Notes: generated by a model not told the origin, from the letters alone. 64,000 nt of DNA from Streptomyces camelliae (GCF_027625935.1 NZ_CP115300.1:5208001-5272000), one strand, 5' to 3'; positions 23,719 through 33,525 are shown, numbered from the stretch's first letter. A program made the numbers and translations.

Positions 23719-26304
23719 ATGACGACTTCCGCGACCTCCGGAACCGGCCCCACCGAGAACTCCATGCGTCGCGCCCTCAAACGCGCCCGGGACGGCGTCG
23801 CCCTCGACGTGGCCGAGGCGGCGGTGCTGCTGCAGGCCCGCGGCGAGGCCCTCACCGACCTCGCCGCGTCGGCCGCCCGGGTGCGCGACGCGGGCCTCGA
23901 ACAGGCGGGCCGGCCCGGTGTCATCACGTACTCGAAGAGCGTCTTCATCCCTCTCACCCGGCTGTGCCGGGACAAATGCCACTACTGCACCTTCGCCACC
24001 GTCCCCGGCAAGCTGCGCCGCGCCGGGCACGGGATGTTCATGTCCCCGGACGAGGTGCTGGACATCGCCCGCAAGGGTGCCTCGCTCGGCTGCAAGGAAG
24101 CCCTCATCACCCTCGGCGACAAGCCGGAGGACCGCTGGCCGGAGGCGCGCGAGTGGCTCGACGCGCACGGCTACGACGACACCATCGCCTACGTCCGCGC
24201 CATCTCCATCCGCATCCTGGAGGAGACCGGCCTGCTGCCCCACCTCAACCCGGGCGTCATGACCTGGACGGACTTCCAGCGCCTGAAGCCCGTCGCCGCG
24301 TCGATGGGCATGATGCTGGAGACGACCGCACAGCGGCTCTGGTCCGAGCCCGGCGGCCCCCACTACGGCTCCCCGGACAAGGAACCGGCCGTACGGCTGC
24401 GGGTGCTGGAGGACGCGGGCCGCTCGTCCGTGCCCTTCACCTCCGGGCTCCTCATCGGCATCGGTGAGACGTACGAGGAGCGCGCCGAGTCCCTCTTCGC
24501 ACTCCGCAAGATCTCCCGGGCCTACCACGGCATCCAGGAACTGATCATCCAGAACTTCCGCGCCAAGCCGGACACGGCGATGCGCGGCATGCCGGACGCC
24601 GAACTGGACGACCTGGTCGCCACGGTGGCCGTCGCCCGGCACCTCATGGGCCCGTCCGCCTGCCTCCAGGCCCCGCCGAACCTGGTGGACAGCGAGTACG
24701 AGCGGCTGATCGGCGCCGGCATCGACGACTGGGGCGGGGTCTCGCCCCTGACGATCGACCACGTCAACCCCGAGCGTCCCTGGCCCCAGATCGAGGAACT
24801 GGCCGCGAAGTCGGCAGCGGCCGGCTTCTCCTTGCGCGAACGCCTCTGCGTCTACCCGGAGTTCGTGGGCCGCGGCGAGCCCTGGCTGGACCCGCGGCTG
24901 CGCCCGCACGTGAGCGCGCTCGCCGACCCGGAGACGGGGCTCGCGCGCGAGGACGCGGTGGTCGAGGGCAGGCCCTGGCAGGAGCCGGAGGAGGCCTTCG
25001 TACCGACCGGCCGCACGGACCTGCACCGCACGATCGACACCGAGGGCCGTACGAGCGACCGCCGGGACGACTTCGATGAGGTCTACGGCGACTGGGAGGC
25101 GCTGCGGGAGGCGGCCGCCCCGGGGATGGCGCCGGAGCGCATCGACACCGACGTACGGCAGGCGCTGCGCACGGCGGCGGACGATCCGACGAAGCTGACG
25201 GACGCCGAGGCGCTGGCCCTGCTGCACGCGGACGGCCCGGCGCTGGACGCGCTGTGCCGGGTGGCCGACGACGTGCGCAGGTCGGCGGTCGGTGACGACG
25301 TCACGTACATCGTCACCCGGAACATCAACTTCACCAACGTCTGCTACACCGGCTGCCGCTTCTGCGCCTTCGCGCAGCGCAGGACGGACGCCGACGCGTA
25401 CACGCTGTCCCTGGAGCAGGTGGCCGACCGCGCCCAGCAGGCCTGGGACGTGGGCGCGGTCGAGGTGTGCATGCAGGGCGGGATCCACCCCGACCTGCCG
25501 GGCACGGCGTACTTCGACATCGCACGGGCCGTGAAGTCCCGCGTCCCCGGGATGCACGTGCACGCCTTCTCGCCGATGGAGGTGGTGAACGGCGCCACCC
25601 GCACCGGCATGTCGATCCGCGAGTGGCTGACGGCGGCCAAGGAGGCGGGCCTGGACTCGATCCCCGGCACCGCCGCCGAGATCCTGGACGACGAGGTCCG
25701 CTGGGTGCTGACCAAGGGCAAGCTGCCGACGGCGACGTGGATCGAGGTGATCACGACGGCCCACGAGCTGGGCATCCGCTCCTCCTCGACGATGATGTAC
25801 GGCCACGTCGACCAGCCGCGCCACTGGCTGGGCCATCTGCGCACCCTGGCCCGGATCCAGCGGGAGACGGGCGGCTTCACGGAGTTCGTCACGCTGCCCT
25901 TCATCCACACGAACGCCCCGGTCTACCTGGCGGGCATCTCCCGTCCGGGCCCGACGACGCGGGACAACCGGGCGGTGACGTCAATGGCGCGCCTGCTCCT
26001 GCACCCCTGGATCCCGAACATCCAGACCAGCTGGGTGAAGCTGGGCGCGGAGGGGGCGGCGGAGATGCTCCGCTCCGGTGCGAACGACCTCGGTGGCACG
26101 CTGATGGAGGAGACGATCTCCCGGATGGCGGGCTCGTCGTACGGCTCGTACAAGTCGATCCGCGACCTGGTGGCCGTCGCCGAGGCCGCCGGCCGCCCGG
26201 CGAGGCCGCGCACCACGTTCTACGGCGAGGTGCCCGAGGAGCGGCAGCGGGCGGCCGAGGCCTCCGACGGCCACCTGCCCGACCTGCTGCCGGTCCTGGA
26301 TTGA
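23719..26304 (+). CDS. fbiC: Bifunctional FO synthase (7,8-didemethyl-8-hydroxy-5-deazariboflavin synthase)
   Basis: 861 residues with two radical-SAM halves. The CofG half has CX3CX2C at Cys83, Cys87 and Cys90 (CRDKCHYC). The CofH half has a second CX3CX2C at Cys542, Cys546 and Cys549 (CYTGCRFC). The fused form is the actinobacterial FbiC, which joins tyrosine and a flavin precursor (5-amino-6-ribitylamino-uracil) to make FO, the chromophore of coenzyme F420. Length and order are normal. The window also encodes at least three LLM proteins and one Ddn-like protein that could use F420. Confidence 0.96.
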   Translation: MTTSATSGTGPTENSMRRALKRARDGVALDVAEAAVLLQARGEALTDLAASAARVRDAGLEQAGRPGVITYSKSVFIPLTRLCRDKCHYCTFATVPGKLRRAGHGMFMSPDEVLDIARKGASLGCKEALITLGDKPEDRWPEAREWLDAHGYDDTIAYVRAISIRILEETGLLPHLNPGVMTWTDFQRLKPVAASMGMMLETTAQRLWSEPGGPHYGSPDKEPAVRLRVLEDAGRSSVPFTSGLLIGIGETYEERAESLFALRKISRAYHGIQELIIQNFRAKPDTAMRGMPDAELDDLVATVAVARHLMGPSACLQAPPNLVDSEYERLIGAGIDDWGGVSPLTIDHVNPERPWPQIEELAAKSAAAGFSLRERLCVYPEFVGRGEPWLDPRLRPHVSALADPETGLAREDAVVEGRPWQEPEEAFVPTGRTDLHRTIDTEGRTSDRRDDFDEVYGDWEALREAAAPGMAPERIDTDVRQALRTAADDPTKLTDAEALALLHADGPALDALCRVADDVRRSAVGDDVTYIVTRNINFTNVCYTGCRFCAFAQRRTDADAYTLSLEQVADRAQQAWDVGAVEVCMQGGIHPDLPGTAYFDIARAVKSRVPGMHVHAFSPMEVVNGATRTGMSIREWLTAAKEAGLDSIPGTAAEILDDEVRWVLTKGKLPTATWIEVITTAHELGIRSSSTMMYGHVDQPRHWLGHLRTLARIQRETGGFTEFVTLPFIHTNAPVYLAGISRPGPTTRDNRAVTSMARLLLHPWIPNIQTSWVKLGAEGAAEMLRSGANDLGGTLMEETISRMAGSSYGSYKSIRDLVAVAEAAGRPARPRTTFYGEVPEERQRAAEASDGHLPDLLPVLD

Positions 26305-26389
26305 GGTAAGAGACCGAGAAGAGACTGAGTACGATGATCCGACCCCGAACCATCTAGACGGGGCCCTGTAGCGGAGGAGATGCGTACCC

Positions 26390-26953
26390 GTGGCTGCCCG
26401 ACTGCCCTCCTGGGCCTGGGTCACCGGTCTGACGGCTGGGGCGACCGCGGCCGTCGTCGCCCTCGCCGTACAGGCGAACCACGGGCCGCACCCGACGGCC
26501 GCCGTGGCCGACGGCAAGCCGTCGGCCACGGCGAGCCCGCACGCCTCCGCCACGCCCCACGCCTCGGCCCCGCCCGCGCCGCCGGCCGCGTCGGGCGAGG
26601 GCCGCCGGATCGTGTACTCGCTCGGCGAGAAGCGGGTGTGGCTGGTCGACGCGACCGGCAAGGCGAACCGCACCTTCCCGGTGTGGCCGGGCACGGTGAG
26701 CCCGCAGCCCGGCCGTTACTCGGTCACCCTGCGCATCCAGTCCCTCAAGGGCTCGGACGGCGTGGAGATCGAGCACGTCATGTACTTCACCAAGGTGTCC
26801 GGCGTGAACATCGCCTTCTCCAACGCCCTGGACGGCTCCTCACCGCCGCCGGCGGACGGCAAGAAGCTGGGCGGCATCCGCATGCCGAAGCCGGACGGCG
26901 CCGCCCTGTGGTCGTTCGGCGATCAGGGGACGTCGGTGACGGTCGTCAGCTAG
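26390..26953 (+). CDS. Degenerate L,D-transpeptidase-like (YkuD-fold) membrane/secreted protein
   Basis: 187 residues from GTG 26390 (GGAGGAG upstream). An N-terminal membrane segment (AWVTGLTAGATAAVVALAV) is followed by a Pro/Ala/His-rich linker and a domain that follows the YkuD pattern: GRRIVYSLGEKRVWLVDATG, TFPVWPGTVSPQPGRYSVTL and a terminal GTSVTVV. The catalytic motif that normally reads HGC(I/V)R is GGIRMPKPDG here, and the upstream His-Gly motif is replaced by IEHVMYFTKVSGVNIAFSNA. Both catalytic Cys and His therefore seem lost. It may bind peptidoglycan or another partner without cross-linking it. Confidence 0.6.
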   Translation: MAARLPSWAWVTGLTAGATAAVVALAVQANHGPHPTAAVADGKPSATASPHASATPHASAPPAPPAASGEGRRIVYSLGEKRVWLVDATGKANRTFPVWPGTVSPQPGRYSVTLRIQSLKGSDGVEIEHVMYFTKVSGVNIAFSNALDGSSPPPADGKKLGGIRMPKPDGAALWSFGDQGTSVTVVS

Positions 26954-27467
26954 CGGCTTCCGGTTCCGGGCGGGCGGGCAGCAGGTTGACGACGAGGGCG
27001 ACCCCGGTGAGCACGATGATCCGGGTCGCCGCCTCCAGCCCGTTCCAGGTCTTCGACTGCCACATCGAGAACCACTCACCGCCGATCGCGATGAATCCGG
27101 CACCGAAGAGGAGCAGCAGCATCAGCAGCCCGTAGGTGGAGATGCGCCGGGCGAGACCGGTGTGGCGCCGAGCCCAGAGCCAGGTCCCCCAGATCAGCAC
27201 GAGCGCCGCCACGGTCTCCCACACGATGATGAGGACGTACGCGGTGTCCTGGAGCCCCTTGCTGGTGATGGCCCGCCACATCAGGTCATGGTCATGGAAC
27301 GTCGTGTCCATCGCCAGCACATGCCGCACGAACTGCTGGTTGGTCCCGAAGTCGGTGATGTTCCCGAGCGCGACGAGGGCGATGTAGAGGGCGAGTATGC
27401 CGGTGAGGACTCCGGCGGCCAGACTGAGGCTGGAATGACGGGAGTTACCTGTGGGGGTGGTGGTCAT
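26946..27467 (-). CDS. DUF2165 family four-TM membrane protein
   Basis: 173 residues from ATG 27467. Four hydrophobic segments (LAAGVLTGILALYIALVALG; AYVLIIVWETVAALVLIWG; STYGLLMLLLLFGAGFIAIGG; IIVLTGVALVVNLLPA) with the conserved NITDFGTNQQFVRHVLAMDT between the first two are typical of DUF2165. Function is unknown. It overlaps the convergent upstream gene by 8 bp. Confidence 0.8.
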   Translation of the reverse strand: MTTTPTGNSRHSSLSLAAGVLTGILALYIALVALGNITDFGTNQQFVRHVLAMDTTFHDHDLMWRAITSKGLQDTAYVLIIVWETVAALVLIWGTWLWARRHTGLARRISTYGLLMLLLLFGAGFIAIGGEWFSMWQSKTWNGLEAATRIIVLTGVALVVNLLPARPEPEAAS

Positions 27468-27548
27468 GGCTGGATTCTCCCCCGGCGGGAGCCGGGTCAG
27501 CACGTGACCATTGCGCCAGAATGAAGAGGCGGGCGGCGGGAAAGGCGG

Positions 27549-27902
27549 CTACTCGGTGTCCCTGGGATGACGGGTGGACGCGTAGACGAGATGAACTGTG
27601 CGGCGCGCTTCGTCGACGAGGTAGCGCACGCGACCGCCCGCTGTCACCTCGTACTCCCACTGGGGGTAGTCCCGGCCGCCGAGATTGCCCGTGCCCAGAC
27701 GGCCGCGCAGCCGGTGCTGGCGGTCGGGATCCGATCGGGACAGAGGGTCACTGCGTAACGCCTCGAAACAGCGCCGTGTGTTTCCCGGTGCCTCTGCGCC
27801 CAACTCGCCCCAGCCCTTCGCTGCTTCGTTCGTCGCGAAGCGCAGGTGCCATTCCTGGCCCACCGGCGGCGGGGCCACGTCGTCGCCACGCTTCGGGCTC
27901 AC
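27549..27902 (-). CDS. RelE/ParE-superfamily toxin-like protein
   Basis: 117 residues. The C-terminal half (QWEYEVTAGGRVRYLVDEA then VHLVYASTRHPRDTE) follows the RelE/ParE pattern of a Trp/Tyr-Glu-x-Val strand, an Arg-x-x-Tyr strand and a terminal His-Pro. It starts 4 bp inside the upstream antitoxin-like gene (ATGA overlap). Toxins of this fold cleave ribosome-bound mRNA or poison gyrase; which applies here is not clear. Confidence 0.65.
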   Translation of the reverse strand: MSPKRGDDVAPPPVGQEWHLRFATNEAAKGWGELGAEAPGNTRRCFEALRSDPLSRSDPDRQHRLRGRLGTGNLGGRDYPQWEYEVTAGGRVRYLVDEARRTVHLVYASTRHPRDTE

Positions 27903-28360
27903 GGCGCGGTCACCTCACCGTGGTCCTCGTCCGGCAGCCGCCGGGTGAGTTGCGCGGTGAGTTCGGGATCGGCGAGAACGCGTGCCGTCGCGCGCCATTC
28001 GACGACCACTCGGTGGAGATTGGCGTGGACGTCCAACTGAGCCGCGTCGTATGTGGCGTCGATGAGCTCGGCCACGAACTGCTTCAGCTCCTCCGCCGAC
28101 AGATGACGGACCCATGGGAAGACCGAGGGGAGCGCGCGGAGTATGGCCCGCTCACCGGCGTCGCTGCGGACGAGGGCGGCGAGCAGGCGGGCCGTGATGT
28201 CCGCCGTCTCCTCGCGCTGCTGGTCATGGCGCGCTGTCGTCAGGTAAAGATCCTCGCCGTCCCGGCGCGTGATGTGTACACGCTGAGCCTGGTCGAGTGT
28301 CTCGGCGACACGCTTCGAATTCTTCGAGAGCTCGGAGAATGCGACCGTGGGAGTGGACAT
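27899..28360 (-). CDS. Phd/YefM-like antitoxin
   Basis: 153 residues from ATG 28360, MSTPTVAFSELSKNSKRVAE. The opening matches the N-terminal DNA-binding fold of Phd-type antitoxins (VAFSELSKNSKRVAETL ... VHITRRDGEDLYLTT). The remainder (HLSAEELKQFVAELIDATYD) is a helical extension longer than in ordinary YefM and may hold the toxin-binding part. It is translationally coupled to the RelE/ParE-like gene. A perfect 22-bp palindrome lies 12 bp upstream of its start and is a good autoregulatory operator. Confidence 0.65.
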   Translation of the reverse strand: MSTPTVAFSELSKNSKRVAETLDQAQRVHITRRDGEDLYLTTARHDQQREETADITARLLAALVRSDAGERAILRALPSVFPWVRHLSAEELKQFVAELIDATYDAAQLDVHANLHRVVVEWRATARVLADPELTAQLTRRLPDEDHGEVTAP

Positions 28361-28371
28361 GGTCCGACCGT

Positions 28372-28393
28372 ACTTCGGAATGTATTCCGAAGT
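28372..28393. promoter_or_regulatory. 22-bp perfect palindrome, probable toxin-antitoxin operator
   Basis: ACTTCGGAAT and its exact reverse complement ATTCCGAAGT flank a central GT. It lies in the 105-bp gap between the antitoxin start and the divergent NTPase-TPR gene, and is A+T-rich for this genome. Phd-type antitoxins commonly repress through such sites. It could also affect the divergent gene. Confidence 0.75.
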
Positions 28394-28465
28394 CAATCTG
28401 TGTGCGACTGTCCGAGTGCTCGTGTCTCTGTCAGACTTCTGACGGACGGGACGGGGGTGGGTTGG

Positions 28466-31400
28466 ATGAGGCCGACGCGGCCGTCGATGCAGGAGCTGAT
28501 CGGACGGCGAAGGAGGGCGGGCTTTGTCGGCCGCAGCGATGAACGGGCGGCGTTTCGGGTCAATTTGGACCTGTCCGCCGAGGATGAACGCCACCGTTTC
28601 CTCTTCCACGTCCACGGTAACGCGGGCGTCGGAAAGACCTTCCTGTTAAGGGAGTTGGAACAGACGGCGCGGGAACGCGGGGCGCTGACGGCGTACGTGG
28701 ACGAGGGCGTGGGGAACGTGCCGGAGGCGATGGCGGTCATCAGCCGTGAATGCGCCCGGCAGGGAACGGAGTTCAAGAAGCTCGACCGCGCGCTGGCCTC
28801 GTACCGGGAGCGCCGGCATGAGGCGGAGGCGGTGGCCGCCGGGCTGGACGCCGCGCAGGACGGTCCCTCACCGGTGACGGCCACGGTGGCGCGGGCGGGG
28901 CTTGCGGGCCTTGGGCTCATACCCGGCGCGGGCCCGTTCGTGGGCGCGGTCGATCCTGCCCAACTCGCTCAGTACGCCGACCGGTTGCGACGAGGGCTCA
29001 GCGCGAGGTTCAGCAGCCAGGACGACGTACAGCTGGTGCTGTCCCCCGAGCGGGCACTGACGCCCAAGCTGCTGGACGAGCTGACGGACGTGGCGTGCGC
29101 CGTACCGTGGATCATCCTGTTCTTCGACACGTACGAGCGGACTGGGCCGTTCCTTGACGGCTGGCTGCACGACCTGATGACCACCGACGATTACGGCGCC
29201 CTGCCCGCCAACGTGGTCGTGGTCACCGCGGGCCAACATCCCTTCGACAGGGCCCGCTGGGGCGGCTTCGCGGACTTCATGACCGAGATACCGCTCGGGC
29301 CGTTCACGGAGGCGGAGGCGCGGGGGCTGCTGGCGGATCGCGGTGTGGTGGCCGAGCCGGTGGTGGCGGAGGTCCTGCGGCTGACCGGGGGACTGCCGCT
29401 GCTGGTGTCGACCCTGGCCGAGCAGCACCCCGCCGACCTGGACGACATCGGCGACCCCAGCGCGACGGCGGTCGAGCGTTTCCTGAAGTGGGAGCAGGAC
29501 TCCGACCGCCGGTCGGTGGCCCTCGCCTGCGCGCTGCCCCGGGGGCTGGACATGGATGTGTTCCGGGCGGTCGTCAACTGCCCGGAGGAGGAAGCGGACG
29601 CGCTCTTCGGCTGGCTGCGGAGGCTGCCCTTCGTCGTCGACCGAGGGGACCGGCTTCGTTATCACGACCTGGTGCGCGAGCAGATGCTGCGGCTGCTGCA
29701 CCGACGGTCCTCGCGTGGCTGGACGGAGCGGCACACGGCACTCGTCGCGGTCTTCGGCCGCTGGCGTGAGGAGGCAGCCGACGGCGTCCGCCCCGATGAA
29801 CTGTGGGAGCACGAGACATGGCGGTCGCTGCGCCTGGAGGAGACATATCACCGGCTCTGCGCCCGGCCGCGCGCGGAGCTGTCCGGGGCGCTGAGGGGCG
29901 TGGTCGAGGCCTGTTGGTGGGAGCTGGTGGACGGCCGCCGCTGGGCCCGCATGCTGGAGGAGGCGGGGGCGGCGGCGGACGACGCGGTTCTGCGGGACTG
30001 GGGCCGACGGCTGCGGGACGAGCTGGCGGACGATCAGCAAGGAGTGATCAAGGCCGTAGATCTGCTTCTGTCCCGGTCGGGGCTCGATGTCTCCGGGCGA
30101 GCGCTGGCCCGCGCGCTGCGGGGAAGACAGCTGAGGCGGAGCGGGGAGTACCGGCAGGCACTGGCCGAGTACGACCAGGCCGTCGCACTTGGCGAGCGGG
30201 CTTCGCTGTCCGACGCGGACCAGGTACGCCTGTACTTCGGTCGCGGAGTCACCCGCCGACTGCTGGGTGACCTCCCGGCCGCGATGGCCGATCTGGACCG
30301 GGCGGAGGCTCTGTCTCCCGACGATGTGGACATTCTTCGCGCGCGTGGCGAGACCCATCGGCGTGCCGATCGGTTCGAGGAGGCCGTTGCCGAGTTCGAC
30401 CGCGCTCTCGCCCTGGTCCCGACCGACACCATCTCTCTCGCGGGGAGAGCGCTCTGTCGGCAAGAGCTGGGACGCCAGGACGAGGCGCTCGCCGACTTCG
30501 ATCGTGTAGTGGACCTCGCAGGCTACTACTGGGCGCTGGTTGGCCGGGCGCTGATACGTAGCGAGCGCCAGGAGTGGGACGAGGCTATCGCAGATCTGGA
30601 CCGGGCTGCCTCCCTCGCGCCGGAGGAGGACTGGGTGGCGTACCAGCGAGGTGATGCCTATCGGCTGGCCGGCCGGTACGAGGATGCGATCACCGAGTTG
30701 GGCCGTGCCGTCCAGCTGAAACCGGACTACGCGGGGGCCCTGGCCAGCCGTGGGGCGGCCGCCCATGAGCTGGGTCGGTACGAGGATGCATTAGCCGACT
30801 TTGATCGCGCTCTCGAACTGGAACCCGACTATGCGTGGGCCCTGGGGCATCGGGCTGGCTGCAAGCTCCAACTGGACGATGAGGAAGGAATGTTCGCGGA
30901 TCTCCGGCGGGCCATCGAGGCGGATCCAGACCTCGCCTGGATTCACATCGAGCTGGGCGAGGCGTATTGGCGTACTCATCAATACCGGGAGGCCCTGCCC
31001 TTCCTCCACCGTGCGCTGGAACTGGAACCCGACAGCGACTGGGCACTCGGGCTCCTGGGCGCCACCCACCGTGGCTTGAGGGACTATCCGGAAGCCCTCC
31101 AGTACTTGGACCGGGCGGTGGCCCTGAACCCCGAATACGGCCGGGCACTGAGCCAGCGTGCCATGGCCGCCATGGCAGTCGGCCGCACGGAGCTGGCCCT
31201 GGCCGACCTGGACCGGTGCATCGCCCTGGAGCCGCACGTGGACTGGGCCTGGCAGCAGGCCGTGGACCTGCTGATGCGGTGCGGTCGATGGCCCGAGGCC
31301 CTGGAACGGCTGGCCGAGGCGGACCGCCTGGGGCTTCCCGAGGAAGTTCTGGAGGAACAGCGCGCGGAAGCGTACCGGCACGCTCGTCAGTGGGCGGCGG

Positions 31401-31789
31401 CCAGACGAGAGGGGGAGCGGATACGACAGCGGGATCCGTTGGAGGGCACCTTCCAACTCGCCTTGTCCGCCGGCGGGTCCAACGGTTCGATTGAGGCACG
31501 GCCACTATGGCAGGAGGTCGAGCGATTGCTGTCGTCGGCCGACCTGGAAGATCCGGCCCGCGTCTTCGTTCAGTGCGTCGTGGGCTGTGCCCGGGACGAT
31601 TGGCCCGTCGCCGACGCGGCGCTGACCCGCCTGCTGGCCGACGAACAGGACTGGGACGACCTGGCTTGGCTCGCAGCCCTGCTCGCCGAGCTGATGGCCG
31701 CCCCAGGAGCGGACCGCGCCCGCATGGCGCCCCGGCTGGCAGCGGTGGAGGCGGCCCGGGACGCCGTCCAGGCGCGTTATGCGGAGTGA
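28466..31789 (+). CDS. P-loop NTPase with C-terminal TPR array (STAND-like)
   Basis: 1107 residues from ATG 28466. An ATPase comes first: LIGRRRRAGFVGRSDE, Walker A HGNAGVGKTF, Walker B WIILFFDTYE and a sensor-like VVVVTAGQ. A winged-helix region (RLRYHDLVREQMLRLLHRRS) and at least ten consecutive TPRs follow (from ~550 to ~1000, for example ALADFDRALELEPDYAWALGH). This is the architecture of STAND-type signal NTPases in which ligand binding to TPRs triggers oligomerisation. No fused effector domain is seen. It is divergent from the toxin-antitoxin pair and convergent with a DUF397/XRE pair, overlapping the DUF397 stop by 13 bp. The frame stays open upstream without start support. Confidence 0.8.
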   Translation: MRPTRPSMQELIGRRRRAGFVGRSDERAAFRVNLDLSAEDERHRFLFHVHGNAGVGKTFLLRELEQTARERGALTAYVDEGVGNVPEAMAVISRECARQGTEFKKLDRALASYRERRHEAEAVAAGLDAAQDGPSPVTATVARAGLAGLGLIPGAGPFVGAVDPAQLAQYADRLRRGLSARFSSQDDVQLVLSPERALTPKLLDELTDVACAVPWIILFFDTYERTGPFLDGWLHDLMTTDDYGALPANVVVVTAGQHPFDRARWGGFADFMTEIPLGPFTEAEARGLLADRGVVAEPVVAEVLRLTGGLPLLVSTLAEQHPADLDDIGDPSATAVERFLKWEQDSDRRSVALACALPRGLDMDVFRAVVNCPEEEADALFGWLRRLPFVVDRGDRLRYHDLVREQMLRLLHRRSSRGWTERHTALVAVFGRWREEAADGVRPDELWEHETWRSLRLEETYHRLCARPRAELSGALRGVVEACWWELVDGRRWARMLEEAGAAADDAVLRDWGRRLRDELADDQQGVIKAVDLLLSRSGLDVSGRALARALRGRQLRRSGEYRQALAEYDQAVALGERASLSDADQVRLYFGRGVTRRLLGDLPAAMADLDRAEALSPDDVDILRARGETHRRADRFEEAVAEFDRALALVPTDTISLAGRALCRQELGRQDEALADFDRVVDLAGYYWALVGRALIRSERQEWDEAIADLDRAASLAPEEDWVAYQRGDAYRLAGRYEDAITELGRAVQLKPDYAGALASRGAAAHELGRYEDALADFDRALELEPDYAWALGHRAGCKLQLDDEEGMFADLRRAIEADPDLAWIHIELGEAYWRTHQYREALPFLHRALELEPDSDWALGLLGATHRGLRDYPEALQYLDRAVALNPEYGRALSQRAMAAMAVGRTELALADLDRCIALEPHVDWAWQQAVDLLMRCGRWPEALERLAEADRLGLPEEVLEEQRAEAYRHARQWAAARREGERIRQRDPLEGTFQLALSAGGSNGSIEARPLWQEVERLLSSADLEDPARVFVQCVVGCARDDWPVADAALTRLLADEQDWDDLAWLAALLAELMAAPGADRARMAPRLAAVEAARDAVQARYAE

Positions 31790-31962
31790 GCGGCGAAGTC
31801 CAGGAACTCGGTCCAGGTGGTGTCGCTGACGGCGAGTCGGGCGCCATCCTTGTTCTTGGAGTCGCGGATGTGGATGGTGACGGGGGTTATGGCTACTTCG
31901 ACGCAGTCGGGGCCGTCGTTGCTGCTGTAGCTGCTCTTGAACCACATCAGCGTCGAGGTCAT
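31777..31962 (-). CDS. DUF397 protein
   Basis: 61 residues. MWFKSSYSSNDGPDCVEVAI, then HIRDSKNKDGARLAVSDTTW, then TEFLDFA, a complete single DUF397 domain. It overlaps the end of the upstream XRE gene by 4 bp (ATGA), so translation is coupled. Confidence 0.9.
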   Translation of the reverse strand: MTSTLMWFKSSYSSNDGPDCVEVAITPVTIHIRDSKNKDGARLAVSDTTWTEFLDFAAHSA

Positions 31963-32774
31963 GTCTCTTCTCCCAGCACTTGCTTGATGAAGGCTTGCGA
32001 CTCCCGAGGGGAGAGAGCCTGCGAGCGGATCATTCCATAGCGCATCTCCAGGATCTGTACTTCCCGGGGATCACTCACCAGGCGACTGTGCAACTGGACC
32101 TCCAAGTGCCCCAGGGTCTTGCCGTTCTGGAGTTTCAGCAACCGGAAGGGACCGGCCATGCCCGCATGTTCCTCGTCGCGGTCAGTGGGCATCACCTGGA
32201 TCTCGATGTGCCTCAATTGCCCGATCTCCAACAGGTGTTCGAGCTGCTTGCGCAACACCATTTTGCCCCCGATGGGGCGCCGTAGCGTCACCTCTTCCTG
32301 GACAAACGTGATCAGCGGTCGAGGCGTCCGATCGAAGACAGTCTTTCGAGCCATGCGCGCTGCGACGAGGCGGTCGATCTCCTCCTCGGCGTAAGCGGGC
32401 CGTCGCATCGCGTACAGGGCTTGGGCATACTCCGTGGTCTGCAACAGGCCGTGGATGTGATGGTTCGAGTAGGCCCCCATCTCGATGGCCTCGTCCTCCA
32501 GCTTGGCCAGATCCCGAACGTTCTTCGGGTACTGAGCCTTCTCCACGTCCTCCTTCATTGCAGACAACTTCCCGCCCGCGCCCAGCACTTCATCGGCGCC
32601 GTCCAGAAAGTCGGGCTTGGGAGACCTCCGCCCGCGCTCCACGGACGAGACCATCTCCTCGCTGTACCGGATCCGCTTTCCCAGCTCTGCCTGCTTCAGC
32701 CCGGCGGCCTCCCGCCAGACCTTGATCTGCCGTCCGACCGCCTTGAGTACGGCCTCGGCCTCCTCGTCCTCCAC
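31959..32774 (-). CDS. XRE-family HTH regulator with DUF5753 domain
   Basis: 271 residues. The helix-turn-helix is at ~13-65 (QIKVWREAAGLKQAELGKRI, MVSSVERGRRSP). DUF5753 follows, with HIHGLLQTTEYAQALYAMRR and GKMVLRKQLEHLLEI. It is coupled to the DUF397 gene and divergent from the small ATPase gene at 32888, the arrangement commonly seen for these triads. Confidence 0.9.
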   Translation of the reverse strand: MEDEEAEAVLKAVGRQIKVWREAAGLKQAELGKRIRYSEEMVSSVERGRRSPKPDFLDGADEVLGAGGKLSAMKEDVEKAQYPKNVRDLAKLEDEAIEMGAYSNHHIHGLLQTTEYAQALYAMRRPAYAEEEIDRLVAARMARKTVFDRTPRPLITFVQEEVTLRRPIGGKMVLRKQLEHLLEIGQLRHIEIQVMPTDRDEEHAGMAGPFRLLKLQNGKTLGHLEVQLHSRLVSDPREVQILEMRYGMIRSQALSPRESQAFIKQVLGEET

Positions 32775-32887
32775 GTTGCCCCCTTGCGACGTACGAGCCG
32801 TACGACCACGCCAACCGCCCGGACAGTCACGTTGCGTACTGTGGTCGTCACTGTTCAGAGTAGGGACAGGTGGCCACGCTGGGTGAC

Positions 32888-33295
32888 ATGAATCAGAAGA
32901 ATCACCTCGGAATCCAGCTCTCGGCGACCCGAAGAGGCGCCCGCCTGGCCCGGCTCCTCACCGAGCGCCAACTGGACGAGTGGGGCGTGCCGTTCGAGGA
33001 GGCGACGCAGGTGGTGGCGGAGCTGGCGTCCAACGCCGTACTGCACGGACGCGCACGAGGCAGGGACTTCCGCCTGGCTCTGGCCCTGCACGACGACGGC
33101 ACCCTCCGCATCGAGGTGACCGACGCCCGGGGCGACCGGGTCCCGTTGCTCCACGACCCGGTGACCGAGGACTCGGAAGGCGGCCGGGGTTTACGGATCG
33201 TGGCGTCGTACGCGGACCGCTGGGGCGTGAAAGAGGGGGCGGCCGGAACCAAGATCGTCTGGGCGGAACTCGTGCCGGGTCGTGGTGGGCCGTGA
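32888..33295 (+). CDS. Anti-sigma-factor-type ATP-binding protein
   Basis: 135 residues if ATG 32888 is used; GTG 32870 gives 141. GHKL motifs are VVAELASNAVLHGRARG (N box), LRIEVTDARGD (G1) and EGGRGLRIVASYADRWGVKE (G2 region), ending with KIVWAEL. It is divergent from an XRE/DUF397 pair, like the ATPase at 5727, and lacks that protein's N-terminal extension. Neither candidate start has a clean ribosome binding site. Confidence 0.85.
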   Translation: MNQKNHLGIQLSATRRGARLARLLTERQLDEWGVPFEEATQVVAELASNAVLHGRARGRDFRLALALHDDGTLRIEVTDARGDRVPLLHDPVTEDSEGGRGLRIVASYADRWGVKEGAAGTKIVWAELVPGRGGP

Positions 33296-33525
33296 CCCGG
33301 TGCCGCCCGACGCCAAAGACCAAAGAATCTGGGAAAGAACCAACCCAACCCACCCCGCCGCCCCCGTCGCTCACCCTCCGGAGTGAATATGCCCAACGCA
33401 ACTGGCGCGGCGGGGCAGTTGTGGTGCAGCGTCGGCAACGGCAACAAGTCCAGACATGCATCGGCCCTCGCCGGGACTGGCATCCCAGTGCGAGGGCCTG
33501 ATCACCGAGGAAGAAGCGCTTCCCG

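Noticed and set aside
28427-28446. GTCAGACTTCTGAC dyad as another copy of the catabolic operator
   Set aside because: Half-sites are in the opposite order (GTCAG outside) and spacing differs; it is not the CTGAC-N5-GTCAG motif.
27521-28465. N-terminal extension of the NTPase-TPR protein by 315 codons
   Set aside because: It runs antisense through the toxin-antitoxin pair, has Arg/Pro-rich shadow composition and no ribosome binding site; ATG 28466 begins family-like sequence.
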